Part shown: positions 25,062 to 34,600 of the stretch, piece after piece
Numbering within the stretch: position 1 is the stretch's first letter
How the letters are laid out: each line of letters starts with the position of its first letter
DNA from: Oceanospirillum sp047518265
Lineage (GTDB): Bacteria > Pseudomonadota > Gammaproteobacteria > Pseudomonadales > Halomonadaceae
Assembly (NCBI GenBank): GCA_047518265.1
Contig: JAKZRG010000029.1
Coordinates: 1 to 64,000, forward strand
Direction of reading: 5' to 3'
DNA length: 64,000 nucleotides
Notes under the pieces: model-generated
The model's input: the letters and a program-made list of their open reading frames with translations, nothing else
Database searches by the model: none
What the model was told of the DNA's origin: nothing
Made by a program: the position numbers and the translations under genes

Positions 25062-25996
25062 CAGATTTTCTCCACTTCAGGTTTACCCAGAATACCGGAT
25101 GGCATAAACAGCAGGATCAAAATCAACAAAGAGAAAGCCACAACATCTTTATATTCTGCGGTGAAATAACCAGCCGTCAGACTTTCAGCAACCCCAAGTA
25201 GCAAACCACCTAACACAGCGCCTGGAATACTACCAATACCGCCCAGTACAGCTGCAGTAAAGGCTTTAAGTCCGGCAATGAAACCGATATAAGGGTTAAC
25301 CACACCGTAATAAAGACCCAGTAACATACCCGCTACAGCGGCTAGCGATGCACCAATAATAAAGGTGATAGCAATAACATTATTTGAGTTAATACCTAAC
25401 AGGTTTGTCATGCCAATATCTTGTGCAGAAGCACGACAAGCACGACCCATACGTGAGCGAGAGATAAATAGCGTTAAACCAACCATACAGATGATCGTGG
25501 TGACAACAATAATCACCTGCATATAGGAAATCAGGATATGACTACCATCTGGATCACCTAACAAGAAACCACCCTTGATCATGCTCGGCATTGCAATATC
25601 ACGAGAGCCTTGAGCCAAGCGGATATAGTTCTGTAGGAAAATAGACATACCAATGGCAGAAATCAGTGCAATCAGGCGCTTACTGCTACGCAGTGGCCTA
25701 TAAGCAACCTTTTCGATAGTAAAACCATAGGCGCTGGCCACCATAATACTGACCATTAACGCCAAACCTATCATGATAAAGGTATTATCAAACCCCATCA
25801 TAGAAAGACCGGCTAAAACGATAAACGAAACATAAGTACCTATCATATAAACTTCGCCGTGCGCGAAGTTAATCATACCGATGATGCCATAAACCATCGT
25901 GTAGCCAATGGCGATCAACGCATAGGTACTGCCAATGGTTACACCATTAGCAATCTGCTGTAGAAAATAATAAATAGAATCGGACATAGATGACAC
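25061..25996 (-). CDS. livH: Branched-chain amino acid ABC transporter permease LivH
   Basis: A 311-residue permease with about eight membrane helices. Signatures: NGVTIGSTYALIAIGYTMV at the start, GMINFAHGEVYMIG, and the loop SRMGRACRASAQD that couples to the ATPase. It forms the channel with LivM. A 106-bp hairpin-rich spacer separates it from the binding-protein gene upstream. Confidence 0.96.
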   Translation of the reverse strand: MSSMSDSIYYFLQQIANGVTIGSTYALIAIGYTMVYGIIGMINFAHGEVYMIGTYVSFIVLAGLSMMGFDNTFIMIGLALMVSIMVASAYGFTIEKVAYRPLRSSKRLIALISAIGMSIFLQNYIRLAQGSRDIAMPSMIKGGFLLGDPDGSHILISYMQVIIVVTTIICMVGLTLFISRSRMGRACRASAQDIGMTNLLGINSNNVIAITFIIGASLAAVAGMLLGLYYGVVNPYIGFIAGLKAFTAAVLGGIGSIPGAVLGGLLLGVAESLTAGYFTAEYKDVVAFSLLILILLFMPSGILGKPEVEKI

Positions 25997-26019
25997 CTTG
26001 AGAGCAACGTCTGGCCTAA

Positions 26020-26038
26020 GGCCTGCTTATGACAGGCC
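26020..26038 (-). promoter_or_regulatory. Intercistronic hairpin between binding-protein gene and livH
   Basis: GGCCTG at 26020-26025 pairs with CAGGCC at 26033-26038, and GTTCAC/GTGAAC about 20 bp away forms a second stem. There is no U-tract, so it more likely protects the 3' end of the abundant binding-protein mRNA than ends it. Confidence 0.45.
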
Positions 26039-26102
26039 CTAGGGAACGTTCACAGTGTACTTTGTAAGTGAACTGCTAGGTTCAGTTGTTATTTTTGTTA
26101 GC

Positions 26103-27218
26103 TTACTTAGCTACAGACTTAGTGCCGTCTTGATGCCATTTGTAAACAACAAAGTTGAAAGAAGTCAGATCGCCCTTCTCATCAAACTTAACATCACCGA
26201 TAGGTGTGGAGTAGGCAGTTTTGTGCATATAAGCAGCCACTTCTTCAGAATCAGTGCTACCTATCGCCTTCATACTATCAGCCATTACTTGTACTGCAGC
26301 ATACGCAGGCATTACAAACGGGCCAGTAGGGTCTTGGTTTTTCTTAGCGAACGCTTCAACCAAGCCTTTGTTTTTTGGATCTTTTTCAAAGCTAGGTGGC
26401 AGTGTTACCAGAAGTCCCTCAGATGCTTCACCGGCAATAGCAGAGATATCTTTGTTACCAACACCTTCAGGGCCCATAAACTGAGCTTTCAGACCCAACT
26501 CTTTAGACTGACGCAAGATCAGACCTAGTTCTGGGTGATAACCGCCGTAGTAAACAAAATCAACTTTGTTTCTCTTCAGCTTAGCCACCAGAGCAGAGAA
26601 GTCTTTATCGCCCGCAGTCACACCTTCAAACATCACTACTTTGATGCCTGCATCTTCAACGGTGCTCTTAACTGCCGTGGCAATACCTTCACCATACTGC
26701 TGCTTATCATGGATAACAGCCACACGCTTAGGCTTAGCATGCTCAACAATAAAGCGACCCGCAGTCGGGCCTTGCAGGCTATCCAAACCGATAGTACGGA
26801 AGATCATCTGATAACCCTGCAGAGTAATGTCAGGGTTAGTAGAAGCCGCTGTTACCATCACAATGCCTTCATCTTCATAGATATCAGATGCTGGCTGTGT
26901 AGAGCTAGAGCACAAGTGGCCTACAACAAATTTAATATCATCGTTTACGATTTTGTTAGCAACAGCTACAGCCTGTTTAGGATCACAAGCATCATCGTAT
27001 TTTACGCCTACCAGCTTCTCACCATTGATGCCGCCAGCTTTGTTGATTTGGTCAATGGCCATTTCAGCACCGATGAACTGCATATCACCGTACTGAGCAA
27101 CAGGGCCAGATACTGGGCCTGCCATTGCAATTTTAATATCTGCTTGTGCAATTGAAGCACCCATAAGTGCTGCGGATACACCCAGACCCATTAACGTCTT
27201 TTTCACCATGCTCTTCAT
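26103..27218 (-). CDS. Branched-chain amino acid ABC transporter substrate-binding protein (LivJ/BraC type)
   Basis: A 371-residue periplasmic binding protein, first gene of the liv operon. A signal peptide (MKSMVKKTLMGLGVSAALMG) ends at AQA near residue 26. The mature part starts IKIAMAGPVSGPVAQYGDMQ and includes GVKYDDACDPKQAVAVANKI, VVGHLCSSSTQPASDIYEDE and YGEGIA, all close to BraC/LivJ. It delivers leucine, isoleucine or valine to LivHM. The long AT-rich region upstream presumably holds its promoter. Confidence 0.95.
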   Translation of the reverse strand: MKSMVKKTLMGLGVSAALMGASIAQADIKIAMAGPVSGPVAQYGDMQFIGAEMAIDQINKAGGINGEKLVGVKYDDACDPKQAVAVANKIVNDDIKFVVGHLCSSSTQPASDIYEDEGIVMVTAASTNPDITLQGYQMIFRTIGLDSLQGPTAGRFIVEHAKPKRVAVIHDKQQYGEGIATAVKSTVEDAGIKVVMFEGVTAGDKDFSALVAKLKRNKVDFVYYGGYHPELGLILRQSKELGLKAQFMGPEGVGNKDISAIAGEASEGLLVTLPPSFEKDPKNKGLVEAFAKKNQDPTGPFVMPAYAAVQVMADSMKAIGSTDSEEVAAYMHKTAYSTPIGDVKFDEKGDLTSFNFVVYKWHQDGTKSVAK

Positions 27219-27674
27219 TATTTTTTGTTCCTGTTTTTTTATTTTGATGATTCATCATTCGGTTAATTAAACAGGGTTTTTGTATTAACCGATTTTCTGA
27301 AACTAAGGTCTATGTAACAACACTCGCTATTCATATCAGACCTTCGAATAAGGATTATTTACTCAACCCTGCTCTTTTGTCTAGGTTTGTATCGGTACAA
27401 ATCACAAGCATCTCGCGAATTTACCCATAAAAACATCTAATACTTAAAATAAATCTAGCTATAAAAACAAAAAAAATCATTTTTATTGGTTTTTTTAACT
27501 AACTAAATCCTTTAAAAAGGGATTTACCCCCAATCGTAAAGATTATTTTACATCTAATTTTTTTTAGCATTTTTTTTGATTTCAGGTACTTAGCTTAGAT
27601 AACTAAGGCATTTTTTTCTGCAAAAGTATGAGTTTTAGTCTAAATCTATAAGTAGGCTTAACCAATCGAGGTGT
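27219..27674. other. AT-rich divergent control region (liv operon and DUF3135 gene)
   Basis: A 456-bp, very AT-rich, non-coding region. Apart from the 24-bp motif at 27575-27598 and a nearby CTTAG/CTAAG dyad (about 27592-27605), no clear site was recognised. It must contain the promoters of both divergent units. Confidence 0.4.
27575..27598 (+). repeat. 24-bp motif shared with 16123-16146
   Basis: Starts TTTGATTTCAGGTACTTAGC and ends TTAG. Only three of 24 bases differ from the copy before the luxP-like gene. It lies 79 bp before the DUF3135 start. Confidence 0.55.
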
Positions 27675-27677
27675 ACT

Positions 27678-28037
27678 ATGGCTAGCCCGCTACCCTCATT
27701 TGATGTGCTAATGGACTTGGCCCAAAATGACCCTGACAAGCTAGAAGAGATCAGACAAAAACTATCTGCGGAGATTATGGCGGATGCGACGCCGACTCTA
27801 CGCCCCAAATTGGAAGGACTAAACTTTCGAATTAATATGGAGCGCCAGCGTTCTAAAAATGCAATGCAAAGCTGTTTACGTATCACAGCTCTTATGCACG
27901 ACTCTTTTGACAAAATGCGTCACGAGCTCGATGTTCTTGTGAACCCTTCCCCTGCAAATTTACATGAAGTCCGTCAGCCGGAACAGATCATGTCACCATC
28001 AAAAGATAACATCATTCCGTTTCCATTGGGTCGCTAA
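27678..28037 (+). CDS. DUF3135 family protein
   Basis: A 119-residue soluble protein of the DUF3135 family, found mainly in gammaproteobacteria. Family features: PSFDVLMDLAQNDPDKLEEI at the N-terminus, then LEGLNFRINMERQRSKNAMQ and the ALMHDSFDKMRHELD helix. GAGG lies well placed before the ATG. Function unknown. It lies upstream of the ammonium transporter gene but is separated by 347 bp holding a hairpin and a sigma-54-like promoter, so the two may be separate units. Carries the same upstream motif as the LuxP-like operon. Confidence 0.8.
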   Translation: MASPLPSFDVLMDLAQNDPDKLEEIRQKLSAEIMADATPTLRPKLEGLNFRINMERQRSKNAMQSCLRITALMHDSFDKMRHELDVLVNPSPANLHEVRQPEQIMSPSKDNIIPFPLGR

Positions 28038-28125
28038 GCTTTCTTCATTGCTACGCAGACTACTGGCAACTCACTACCTACCTCATCTGCTATTTACCTC
28101 TCCGTTTAATCGACACAAATACCTT

Positions 28126-28144
28126 ACCGGTGCCTTGCACCGGT
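28126..28144 (+). terminator. Hairpin after the DUF3135 gene
   Basis: ACCGGTGC at 28126-28133 and GCACCGGT at 28137-28144 form a perfect 8-bp stem. No U-tract follows. It could also be part of the amt control region. Confidence 0.45.
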
Positions 28145-28165
28145 TAGAATCCTTTACAAAAAACA

Positions 28166-28181
28166 TGGCATAACACCTGCA
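28166..28181 (+). promoter_or_regulatory. Sigma-54 promoter of the ammonium transporter gene
   Basis: TGGCATAACACCTGCA has the invariant GG and GC spaced by ten bases and matches 13 of the 16 consensus positions (TGGCACGnnnnTTGCA, counting free positions). Ammonium transporter genes are typical NtrC/sigma-54 targets. The start codon is about 190 bp downstream. Confidence 0.6.
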
Positions 28182-28345
28182 TAAACAATAATACCGCTCA
28201 ATGAAAGTGCACTTACGCACTCTAAAGCGGCATATAAAAATACTTATAAATCAAGACACTAGATCTAAAGAGCATTGATAGCGTGCTTAAAAGAAGCATT
28301 TGAATTTTCTTTTCAGCGCACTATTTGTGCAGCGACAACAAAATA

Positions 28346-28362
28346 CGCACCAAGTTAGTGCA
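28346..28362. promoter_or_regulatory. NtrC-like binding site
   Basis: CGCACCAAGTTAGTGCA, on the other strand TGCACTAACTTGGTGCG, fits the NtrC consensus (GCAC, seven bases, GTGC). A shorter dyad GCAC-N5-GTGC lies near 28317-28331. Both are downstream of the sigma-54-like promoter, which is unusual for an enhancer. Confidence 0.5.
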
Positions 28363-28384
28363 AAAATACAACTGGGGGATACCT

Positions 28385-29596
28385 GTGGAAAATATCAACA
28401 GTGCTGTCGAAACGCTGATGCAGGGAGCAAACACACTTTTCATCTTAATTGGTGCCATTTTGGTACTGGCCATGCACGCGGGCTTTGCTTTTCTGGAGGT
28501 CGGCACCGTACGTAAGAAAAACCAAGTTAACGCTCTGGTTAAGATCATGACCGACTTTGGCTTCTCAACATTGGCCTACTTCTTTGTTGGTTACTGGATT
28601 GCTTACGACATCACCTTTTTTAGTAGCGCAGCAACACTTGCAGATGCCAATGGTTACGCTTTAGTGAAGTTCTTCTTCCTACTGACCTTTGCCGCTGCTA
28701 TTCCAGCCATTGTCTCTGGTGGCGTAGCAGAGCGGGCTCGCTTTTATCCAATGCTAACCGCATCAGCATTGATTGTAGGCTTGGTTTACCCGTTATTTGA
28801 GGGTATGAGCTGGAATGGAAACTATGGCTTTCAGGATTGGGTAGAAGGTACCTTTGGTGCTCCGTTCCATGATTTTGCAGGCTCCGTGGTCGTTCACGGT
28901 GTTGGCGGTTGGATTGCTCTAGCAGCAGTACTGATTCTCGGTGCTCGTATGGGTCGCTATCGTAGCGGTCGCGTCGTTGCATTTGCCCCTTCCAACATAC
29001 CATTTCTTGCACTGGGGTCATGGATTCTAACTGTCGGTTGGTTTGGCTTTAATGTTATGTCTGCCCAAACACTGGACGGCATCAGTGGTTTAGTCGCAGT
29101 TAACACCTTGATGGCGATGGTAGGTGGCATCATTGTTTCCATGCTAATGGGTAAAAATGACCCAGGCTTTATTCATAATGGTCCATTAGCAGGTTTAGTG
29201 GCGGTTTGCGCGGGCTCAGATATTATGCACCCAATCGGTGCGCTAGCTACAGGCGCTGTCGCTGGCGGTCTATTTGTTTATATGTTCACCTTGGCACAAA
29301 ACAAATGGCCTCGCCTAGATGATGTTTTAGGTGTATGGCCTCTACACGGTTTATGTGGTGCCTGGGGTGGTATTGCAGCAGGTATCTTTGGCTTAGAAGC
29401 CCTCGGTGGCCTAGGCGGTGTTACGCTGGCAGCCCAATTGGTAGGCACCCTCGTTGGTATATTCATCGCGACAGCTGGTGGCTTTATTGTTTACGGCTTA
29501 GTGAACAAGGTAGTAGGCATTCGCTTGGATGAAGAAGAAGAGTTTAACGGTGCAGATTTAAGCATTCACAAAATCGGTGCAACCAGCGATGATTAA
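28385..29596 (+). CDS. Ammonium transporter, Amt/AmtB family
   Basis: A 403-residue membrane protein of the Amt/Mep/Rh family, which conducts ammonium across the inner membrane. It has about eleven membrane helices and the twin pore histidines in VVVHGVGGW and WPLHGLCGAWGG. Other marks are GFAFLEVGTVRKKN and the FNVMSAQTL segment. The chosen start is GTG at 28385, six bases after GGGGGA; an upstream TTG in frame has no such site. No glnK is next to it, unlike the standard glnK-amtB pair. An NtrC-like control region lies upstream and a strong terminator downstream. Confidence 0.92.
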   Translation: MENINSAVETLMQGANTLFILIGAILVLAMHAGFAFLEVGTVRKKNQVNALVKIMTDFGFSTLAYFFVGYWIAYDITFFSSAATLADANGYALVKFFFLLTFAAAIPAIVSGGVAERARFYPMLTASALIVGLVYPLFEGMSWNGNYGFQDWVEGTFGAPFHDFAGSVVVHGVGGWIALAAVLILGARMGRYRSGRVVAFAPSNIPFLALGSWILTVGWFGFNVMSAQTLDGISGLVAVNTLMAMVGGIIVSMLMGKNDPGFIHNGPLAGLVAVCAGSDIMHPIGALATGAVAGGLFVYMFTLAQNKWPRLDDVLGVWPLHGLCGAWGGIAAGIFGLEALGGLGGVTLAAQLVGTLVGIFIATAGGFIVYGLVNKVVGIRLDEEEEFNGADLSIHKIGATSDD

Positions 29597-29692
29597 TATT
29601 AATCTCGATAACTTATCGGATTCGTCTAATGCCTAGCAATAAAGTGTAGATCTAAAAGATCTATCTTAGGCAATACTCTTCTTTGTTTTTTG

Positions 29693-29723
29693 AGCCCACA
29701 AAGTATTTTTGTGGGCTTTTTTT
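29693..29723 (+). terminator. Terminator after the ammonium transporter gene
   Basis: AGCCCACAAA at 29693-29702 pairs with 29708-29717 and is followed by seven T. Confidence 0.9.
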
Positions 29724-29737
29724 GATCTATTAAAAAA

Positions 29738-30352
29738 CTAGCTAGCTAAACCATAACGCGCTAAGAACATAAATACAGCATCTTCTGCAGTCTGTTTTTG
29801 TACTGATAAATCAGGCATCTCTTGCCCCATCAGAACCTGAGGCCAAAATGCATTCGCTTTTATTATGCCAATAAACTGACTTGCCGCGTAATGAGCATCA
29901 ACGGGACAAAATCGACCATCAGCCTGTGCCTTTTCAATCCAGGCTTCTAATCCTCTTTCCTGAGTATTCACCTGAGCCATGACCTTAACCGTAAGATCCG
30001 GTGACTGGATACACTCTGCCAACATCACTCTAGCTAAACCTCTGAATTGTTCAGACTGAAATAAGCTCAACTCTTTATTAGCAAACGCCAACAGCTGTGA
30101 TTCCAATGTTTGCTCAGCGATGTAGTCCGTAGCGACAGCCTTAGCGCTTTCCTCAAACATCTGTAAAGCGATGGCCTGAAACAGCAGTTCTTTACTGGCA
30201 AAGTGATTATAAAGCGTCCGCTTAGAAACCTCTGCCTGAGCGGATATTGCATCCATACTGGTATTTTGATAACCCGTCTTTAGAAACAACTCAATAGCTG
30301 CTGAAATAATAGCGTCTCGTTTACGCTCTTTTAGGGTGCGCTTCTCACTCAT
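29738..30352 (-). CDS. TetR-family regulator
   Basis: A 204-residue TetR-type repressor. The N-terminal helix-turn-helix reads AAIELFLKTGYQNTSMDAIS then AEVSKRTLYNHFASKELLF; the C-terminal ligand domain resembles the AefR-like group. The ATG at 30352 has GAGG seven bases upstream. It is divergent from a metallo-hydrolase gene, and the spacer holds a perfect inverted repeat at 30421-30441, so it probably represses that gene and itself. The ligand is unknown. Confidence 0.88.
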   Translation of the reverse strand: MSEKRTLKERKRDAIISAAIELFLKTGYQNTSMDAISAQAEVSKRTLYNHFASKELLFQAIALQMFEESAKAVATDYIAEQTLESQLLAFANKELSLFQSEQFRGLARVMLAECIQSPDLTVKVMAQVNTQERGLEAWIEKAQADGRFCPVDAHYAASQFIGIIKANAFWPQVLMGQEMPDLSVQKQTAEDAVFMFLARYGLAS

Positions 30353-30420
30353 TGATAACCTCAAATCTAATGCACCCACCAAAAATAACACTTATTAGTT
30401 TACTTTTCCAAAAACAAAGA

Positions 30421-30441
30421 TAAACTACACCGTATAGTTTA
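30421..30441. promoter_or_regulatory. TetR operator candidate
   Basis: TAAACTA-N7-TAGTTTA is a perfect inverted repeat between the divergent tetR and hydrolase genes; a further half-site TAGTTTAC lies about 25 bp upstream. Confidence 0.6.
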
Positions 30442-30464
30442 CATTTAAGATAGAAAATAATCCC

Positions 30465-31577
30465 ATGAAACTTTTCTGGCGCAGTGTAATTGGAGTAATC
30501 CTAATGGCGACATTTCTGAGTTGTGCAGCCCTATCCACTCAAATAGATTATCAGCAATCAACACAATACAAAGAGGGTAAATTTCACAATAGCCAAGATG
30601 TCAGCAGCGGTACTAGCAACTTACCTAAAATAATCTGGCGCTATCTCACGGATAAACGTAAAGAGGCTGTACCCACTCAAACGATTCCACTGGAAACACT
30701 GACAAAACAACGATTGAAGATAGAAAATGACGGTTCGCCCATACTCTATCGTCTAGGGCACTCCAGTCTCCTGCTAGCATTAAGTGGAGAGTTTTGGTTA
30801 ATAGACCCCGTTTTTTCCGAACGAGCCTCACCTTTTAGCATGATGGGACCAAAGCGCTTTCATCCAACACCTATTAGCCTGATGGATCTGCCAGAGATCA
30901 AAGGCATCATTATTTCTCACGACCACTATGATCACCTAGATAAAGAGAGTATTACCGTTTTAAAAGACAAGGCAGAGCACTTTATTGTGCCTTTGGGAGT
31001 TGGAGAGCATTTGAAAGACTGGGGCGTACTGACAGATAAGATTCAAGAACTGGACTGGTGGCAGCAAGTACAGCTTGAAGACATCAATATCACAGCCACA
31101 CCCTCACAGCACTTTTCGGGTCGTGGAATAACCGATGGCAATAAAACCCTATGGGCATCTTGGGTGATAAAATCCCCTAAGATCTCCCTATTTTACAGTG
31201 GTGATTCCGGTTACTTTGAGGGGTTTAAACAAATCGGTGAACGCTTGGGGCCTTTTGATCTGACCATTATGGAAAACGGCGCTTATAACGAGCTATGGGC
31301 AGATATTCATATGCAACCTGAAGAAACCCTACAGGCCCATATTGATCTGAAGGGTAAAGCCATGCTGCCCGTACACAACAGTACTTTCGATCTTTCGCTA
31401 CATGACTGGCATGAACCACTTAATCGACTCAACGCTTTAAGTCAAAAATCAGGTGTAACAATGATCACACCCATCATTGGTCAAAAAGTAGAGCTAACCC
31501 AGCCAGAAAACTATCAAGCTCGCTGGTGGCAAGACAAAGTACTTACGCCTCAGCTAGCACAATCAGCAACGCCATAA
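30465..31577 (+). CDS. MBL-fold metallo-hydrolase (RomA/NAPE-PLD-like)
   Basis: A 370-residue metallo-beta-lactamase-fold protein. The zinc motif HDHYDHLD is at about residue 149, with further ligands in PSQHFSGRG, YSGDSGYF and the late His of PVHNSTFDL. The order and the ILYRLGHSSLLL / LIDPVFSERASPF segments match the RomA/UlaG/NAPE-PLD branch, which includes phospholipase-D-like and lactonase-like enzymes. The N-terminus is a signal sequence with Cys at about 20 (FLSC), so it may be a lipoprotein, although Phe at -3 is unusual. It is divergent from a TetR regulator. Substrate unknown. Confidence 0.85.
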   Translation: MKLFWRSVIGVILMATFLSCAALSTQIDYQQSTQYKEGKFHNSQDVSSGTSNLPKIIWRYLTDKRKEAVPTQTIPLETLTKQRLKIENDGSPILYRLGHSSLLLALSGEFWLIDPVFSERASPFSMMGPKRFHPTPISLMDLPEIKGIIISHDHYDHLDKESITVLKDKAEHFIVPLGVGEHLKDWGVLTDKIQELDWWQQVQLEDINITATPSQHFSGRGITDGNKTLWASWVIKSPKISLFYSGDSGYFEGFKQIGERLGPFDLTIMENGAYNELWADIHMQPEETLQAHIDLKGKAMLPVHNSTFDLSLHDWHEPLNRLNALSQKSGVTMITPIIGQKVELTQPENYQARWWQDKVLTPQLAQSATP

Positions 31578-31605
31578 GAAACCATACTATGAGGCATTGG
31601 CATCA

Positions 31606-34600
31606 TTAACCCTTAAATAGGGCCTCCAAACGAGCTTGAGCATAGTCTTTGAAAATATCTAGGGCATGCTCAAGAGCATCTATATCCAGCGCTTCTATAA
31701 TCCTTAAATGATTCTCCTGCTCACAATCCAAGGTTTGCAACTCCATTATTTCAGCCAGAGTATAAACCTGACAAACCCCTAATGTTTTAGAGGCTCGCTT
31801 CAGAACATTAAGCTCCGCCTTTAAGATATCAAGGTCACCATCAATTATCGCCTGTTGAATTTTCTCAATACGTTCCTGGGCGCTTTTCTGATAAGACTGC
31901 AAAATATTTTTCAGTCCATCGCCCAATTGAGCACTTAACTTTTGAATGCTTTCTTCCGACCAAATAATAACGTCTTGCTCACTGACCGCTAGCTCTGCAC
32001 TGCTCTCTTCTGTCGATTCAGCTTTAATGCTTTCTATTACGTTTGTGTCAGCACCAGCCATAAACAACTGTTGAATGACCGTAGATATTTTTTCAGCACT
32101 GACAGGTTTAGCAATATAATCATTCATACCCGCCAATAGAGCTTTCTCTCGATCACCTCGCATGGCATTAGCGGTCATAGCGATAATGGGTATCTCTGCA
32201 ATAGCTCCTTTTTGCGCTCGAATTGTTCGAGTGGCTTGGTACCCGTCGCATTCTGGCATCTGAATATCCATAAAAACCAGATCGTAAGCCTGAGTTTCTA
32301 CAGCAGAGATTGCTTCGTTACCGTCATTAGCAAAATCAACGCTATGTCCTAATTTTTCCAAACAACCCTTTGCCACCATTTGATTGATTAAATTATCTTC
32401 CGCAACCAAAATATTAAGACGAGGCACTATAGGCTCCAACACTACAGGCTCCAACACTACAGGCTCCAACACTGCAATCTTCCCTTTAGATTGTTCATCA
32501 GCCACCTTAGATTGCTCACCAGATGCATCCCCTTTCCTTTGCCCACTCATGTTTTGTTCTTCAGATTTTTGCTTATTAATATATCCAGAATCTTTTTCTC
32601 TTTCGCCAATGACATCAATCTTTTTCAGCTCTAAAGGGCTAGCACACACGGATGCTGAGCTAGGCAATGCCAAAAAGTTAGCAAGATGCTCTTTTAATAC
32701 CTTTTGCCGAATCGGCTTCATAACAAAAGCGGCAATATGATCACGCATAGAGTCTTCTATCATATCCGCTGAAGACGCTAGAATAATGGGCGCCTTCTCT
32801 TCCTCTGGAAGCTGAGAGTACACTTCAACAAAATTATAGCCATCTCGATCCGGCAAATTTAGATCCAAAATAATAAGATCAAAACGTTGCTGAGCCACAA
32901 GCTCTAGCGCACGATCAACACTGGCGGCAGACTGATAATGAACGCCCCAACTGAGCAAATTAACCTCAAATATCTCCCGATTTACCTTGTTATCTTCTAC
33001 TAATAAAACCTGTTTTCTCTCTAACGCATCCACATCCGTTAATTCTGGAATATGATCCATATCGATTCGCGTTAGAGGTAAATTAAACCAGAAAGTACTC
33101 CCTTGCCCTGGTTGACTGTTAACGCCAATTGTTCCGCCAAGGGTTTCAACAATCAGCTTACAAATAGCCAGCCCCAGCCCTGTTCCGCCGTATTGACGCG
33201 TGGTGGAAGCATCTACCTGAGAGAAGCGTTTGAATAAACGATCCATATGAGATTCATCAATCCCAATACCACTATCTTCTATCTCAAATTGAATCCCACT
33301 CTTAACGCCATATACCCTAAGAACAATTGTGCCCTCTGGTGTAAATTTAATGGCATTGTTAACCAGATTGAGCAGAACCTGCCGGATGCGACCGGAATCA
33401 GAAGAATAAATACCCTCAATATCGGGTGAAATAATTGAGCCAAACTCCAAATGTTTCTCATGGGCCTTACCGGCCATCAAACTCACAACACTTTCACATA
33501 GCTCTATCAGATCAAACGGGATCTCTTCCAGCTCCAACTTACCCACTTCAATTTTTGTATAATCCAAAATATCATTAATCAAACGCAGTAAGGATTCACC
33601 GGATTCTTTAATAATTTGAACAAAATGATCCTGCTCTTCCGTCATATCCGTATCTTGCAGCAGGCTTGTCATACCAATAACACCGTTCATCGGTGTGCGA
33701 ATTTCATGACTCATAGTGGCCAGAAAATCTGATTTTGCTTTATTAGCCTTTTCAGCATCATCCTTGGCTTGAATCAGAGCATTCTCTTGTTCTTTACGTC
33801 CGGTAATATCCCGCATAAATGAGACAAATAAGGTATTTTCACCGTCATGTGTTGCCTCAATAGCCAACTCAACAGGAAAAACTGAACCGTCTTTTTTCTT
33901 TGCCTTAACCTCAATACGCTGACCAATAATAGTGCCAGAACCTGTCGCAAGATAACGCTTCATCCCCTTATCGTGGGCCTCGCGATATTCTGTGGGAATC
34001 AGGGATTCAGATAAACACTGGCCAATTACCTCTCTTTTTTGATAACCAAAGGTACTCTCTGCGGCACTATTAAACTCAATAATATTGCCGTCGTGATCCA
34101 TAATTACGATCGCATCTAAAGAGGAGGAGATAGTCGCCATTAACTGACTTTCACGTCGTTTCAGTTCTTGAGTTCGCTCAGAAACTCTATCTTCCAACTG
34201 ATTCTTAATGGCCATCAGGGAGCGCTCAGCTTCTACCTGACTGGTAATATCTCTAGCATATAAGTTAACGTAATTATGTTCAGGAAAGGGAACCATAGAG
34301 ACAGAGAAAATCTGTCCCTCCCCTTCTAGCTGAATGGTTAAACTTTGATTCTGCTGAATGGCCTTTTTCAAAGGATCGATCAAGGTTAAAGACAACTGAC
34401 ACTGTTGCTCATCCGCAAAAAAAATGGAGCTATCTTCTGCCGTCGGATTGCGGTACATCACCTTGTTATCAAAGGTGCAACGTAAAATAGGGTTAGGGTT
34501 TTCGTAGGGGAAACGAGCCAGTACTTCAATTTCTGAAAAAGCGACGGCCACCTTATCACTTAACGAAGCATAAGATTTAGCCAGATCACCTAGCTCATCC

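Noticed and set aside
26535..27155. Long open frame on the plus strand
   Set aside because: It is antisense to the liv binding-protein gene, lacks a ribosome-binding site and matches no family.
29611..29632. Further copy of the terminal-repeat element
   Set aside because: CGATAACTTATCGGATTCGT resembles two abutted ends, but it lacks the outer ATACCA/TGGTAT parts, so it is not listed as a copy.
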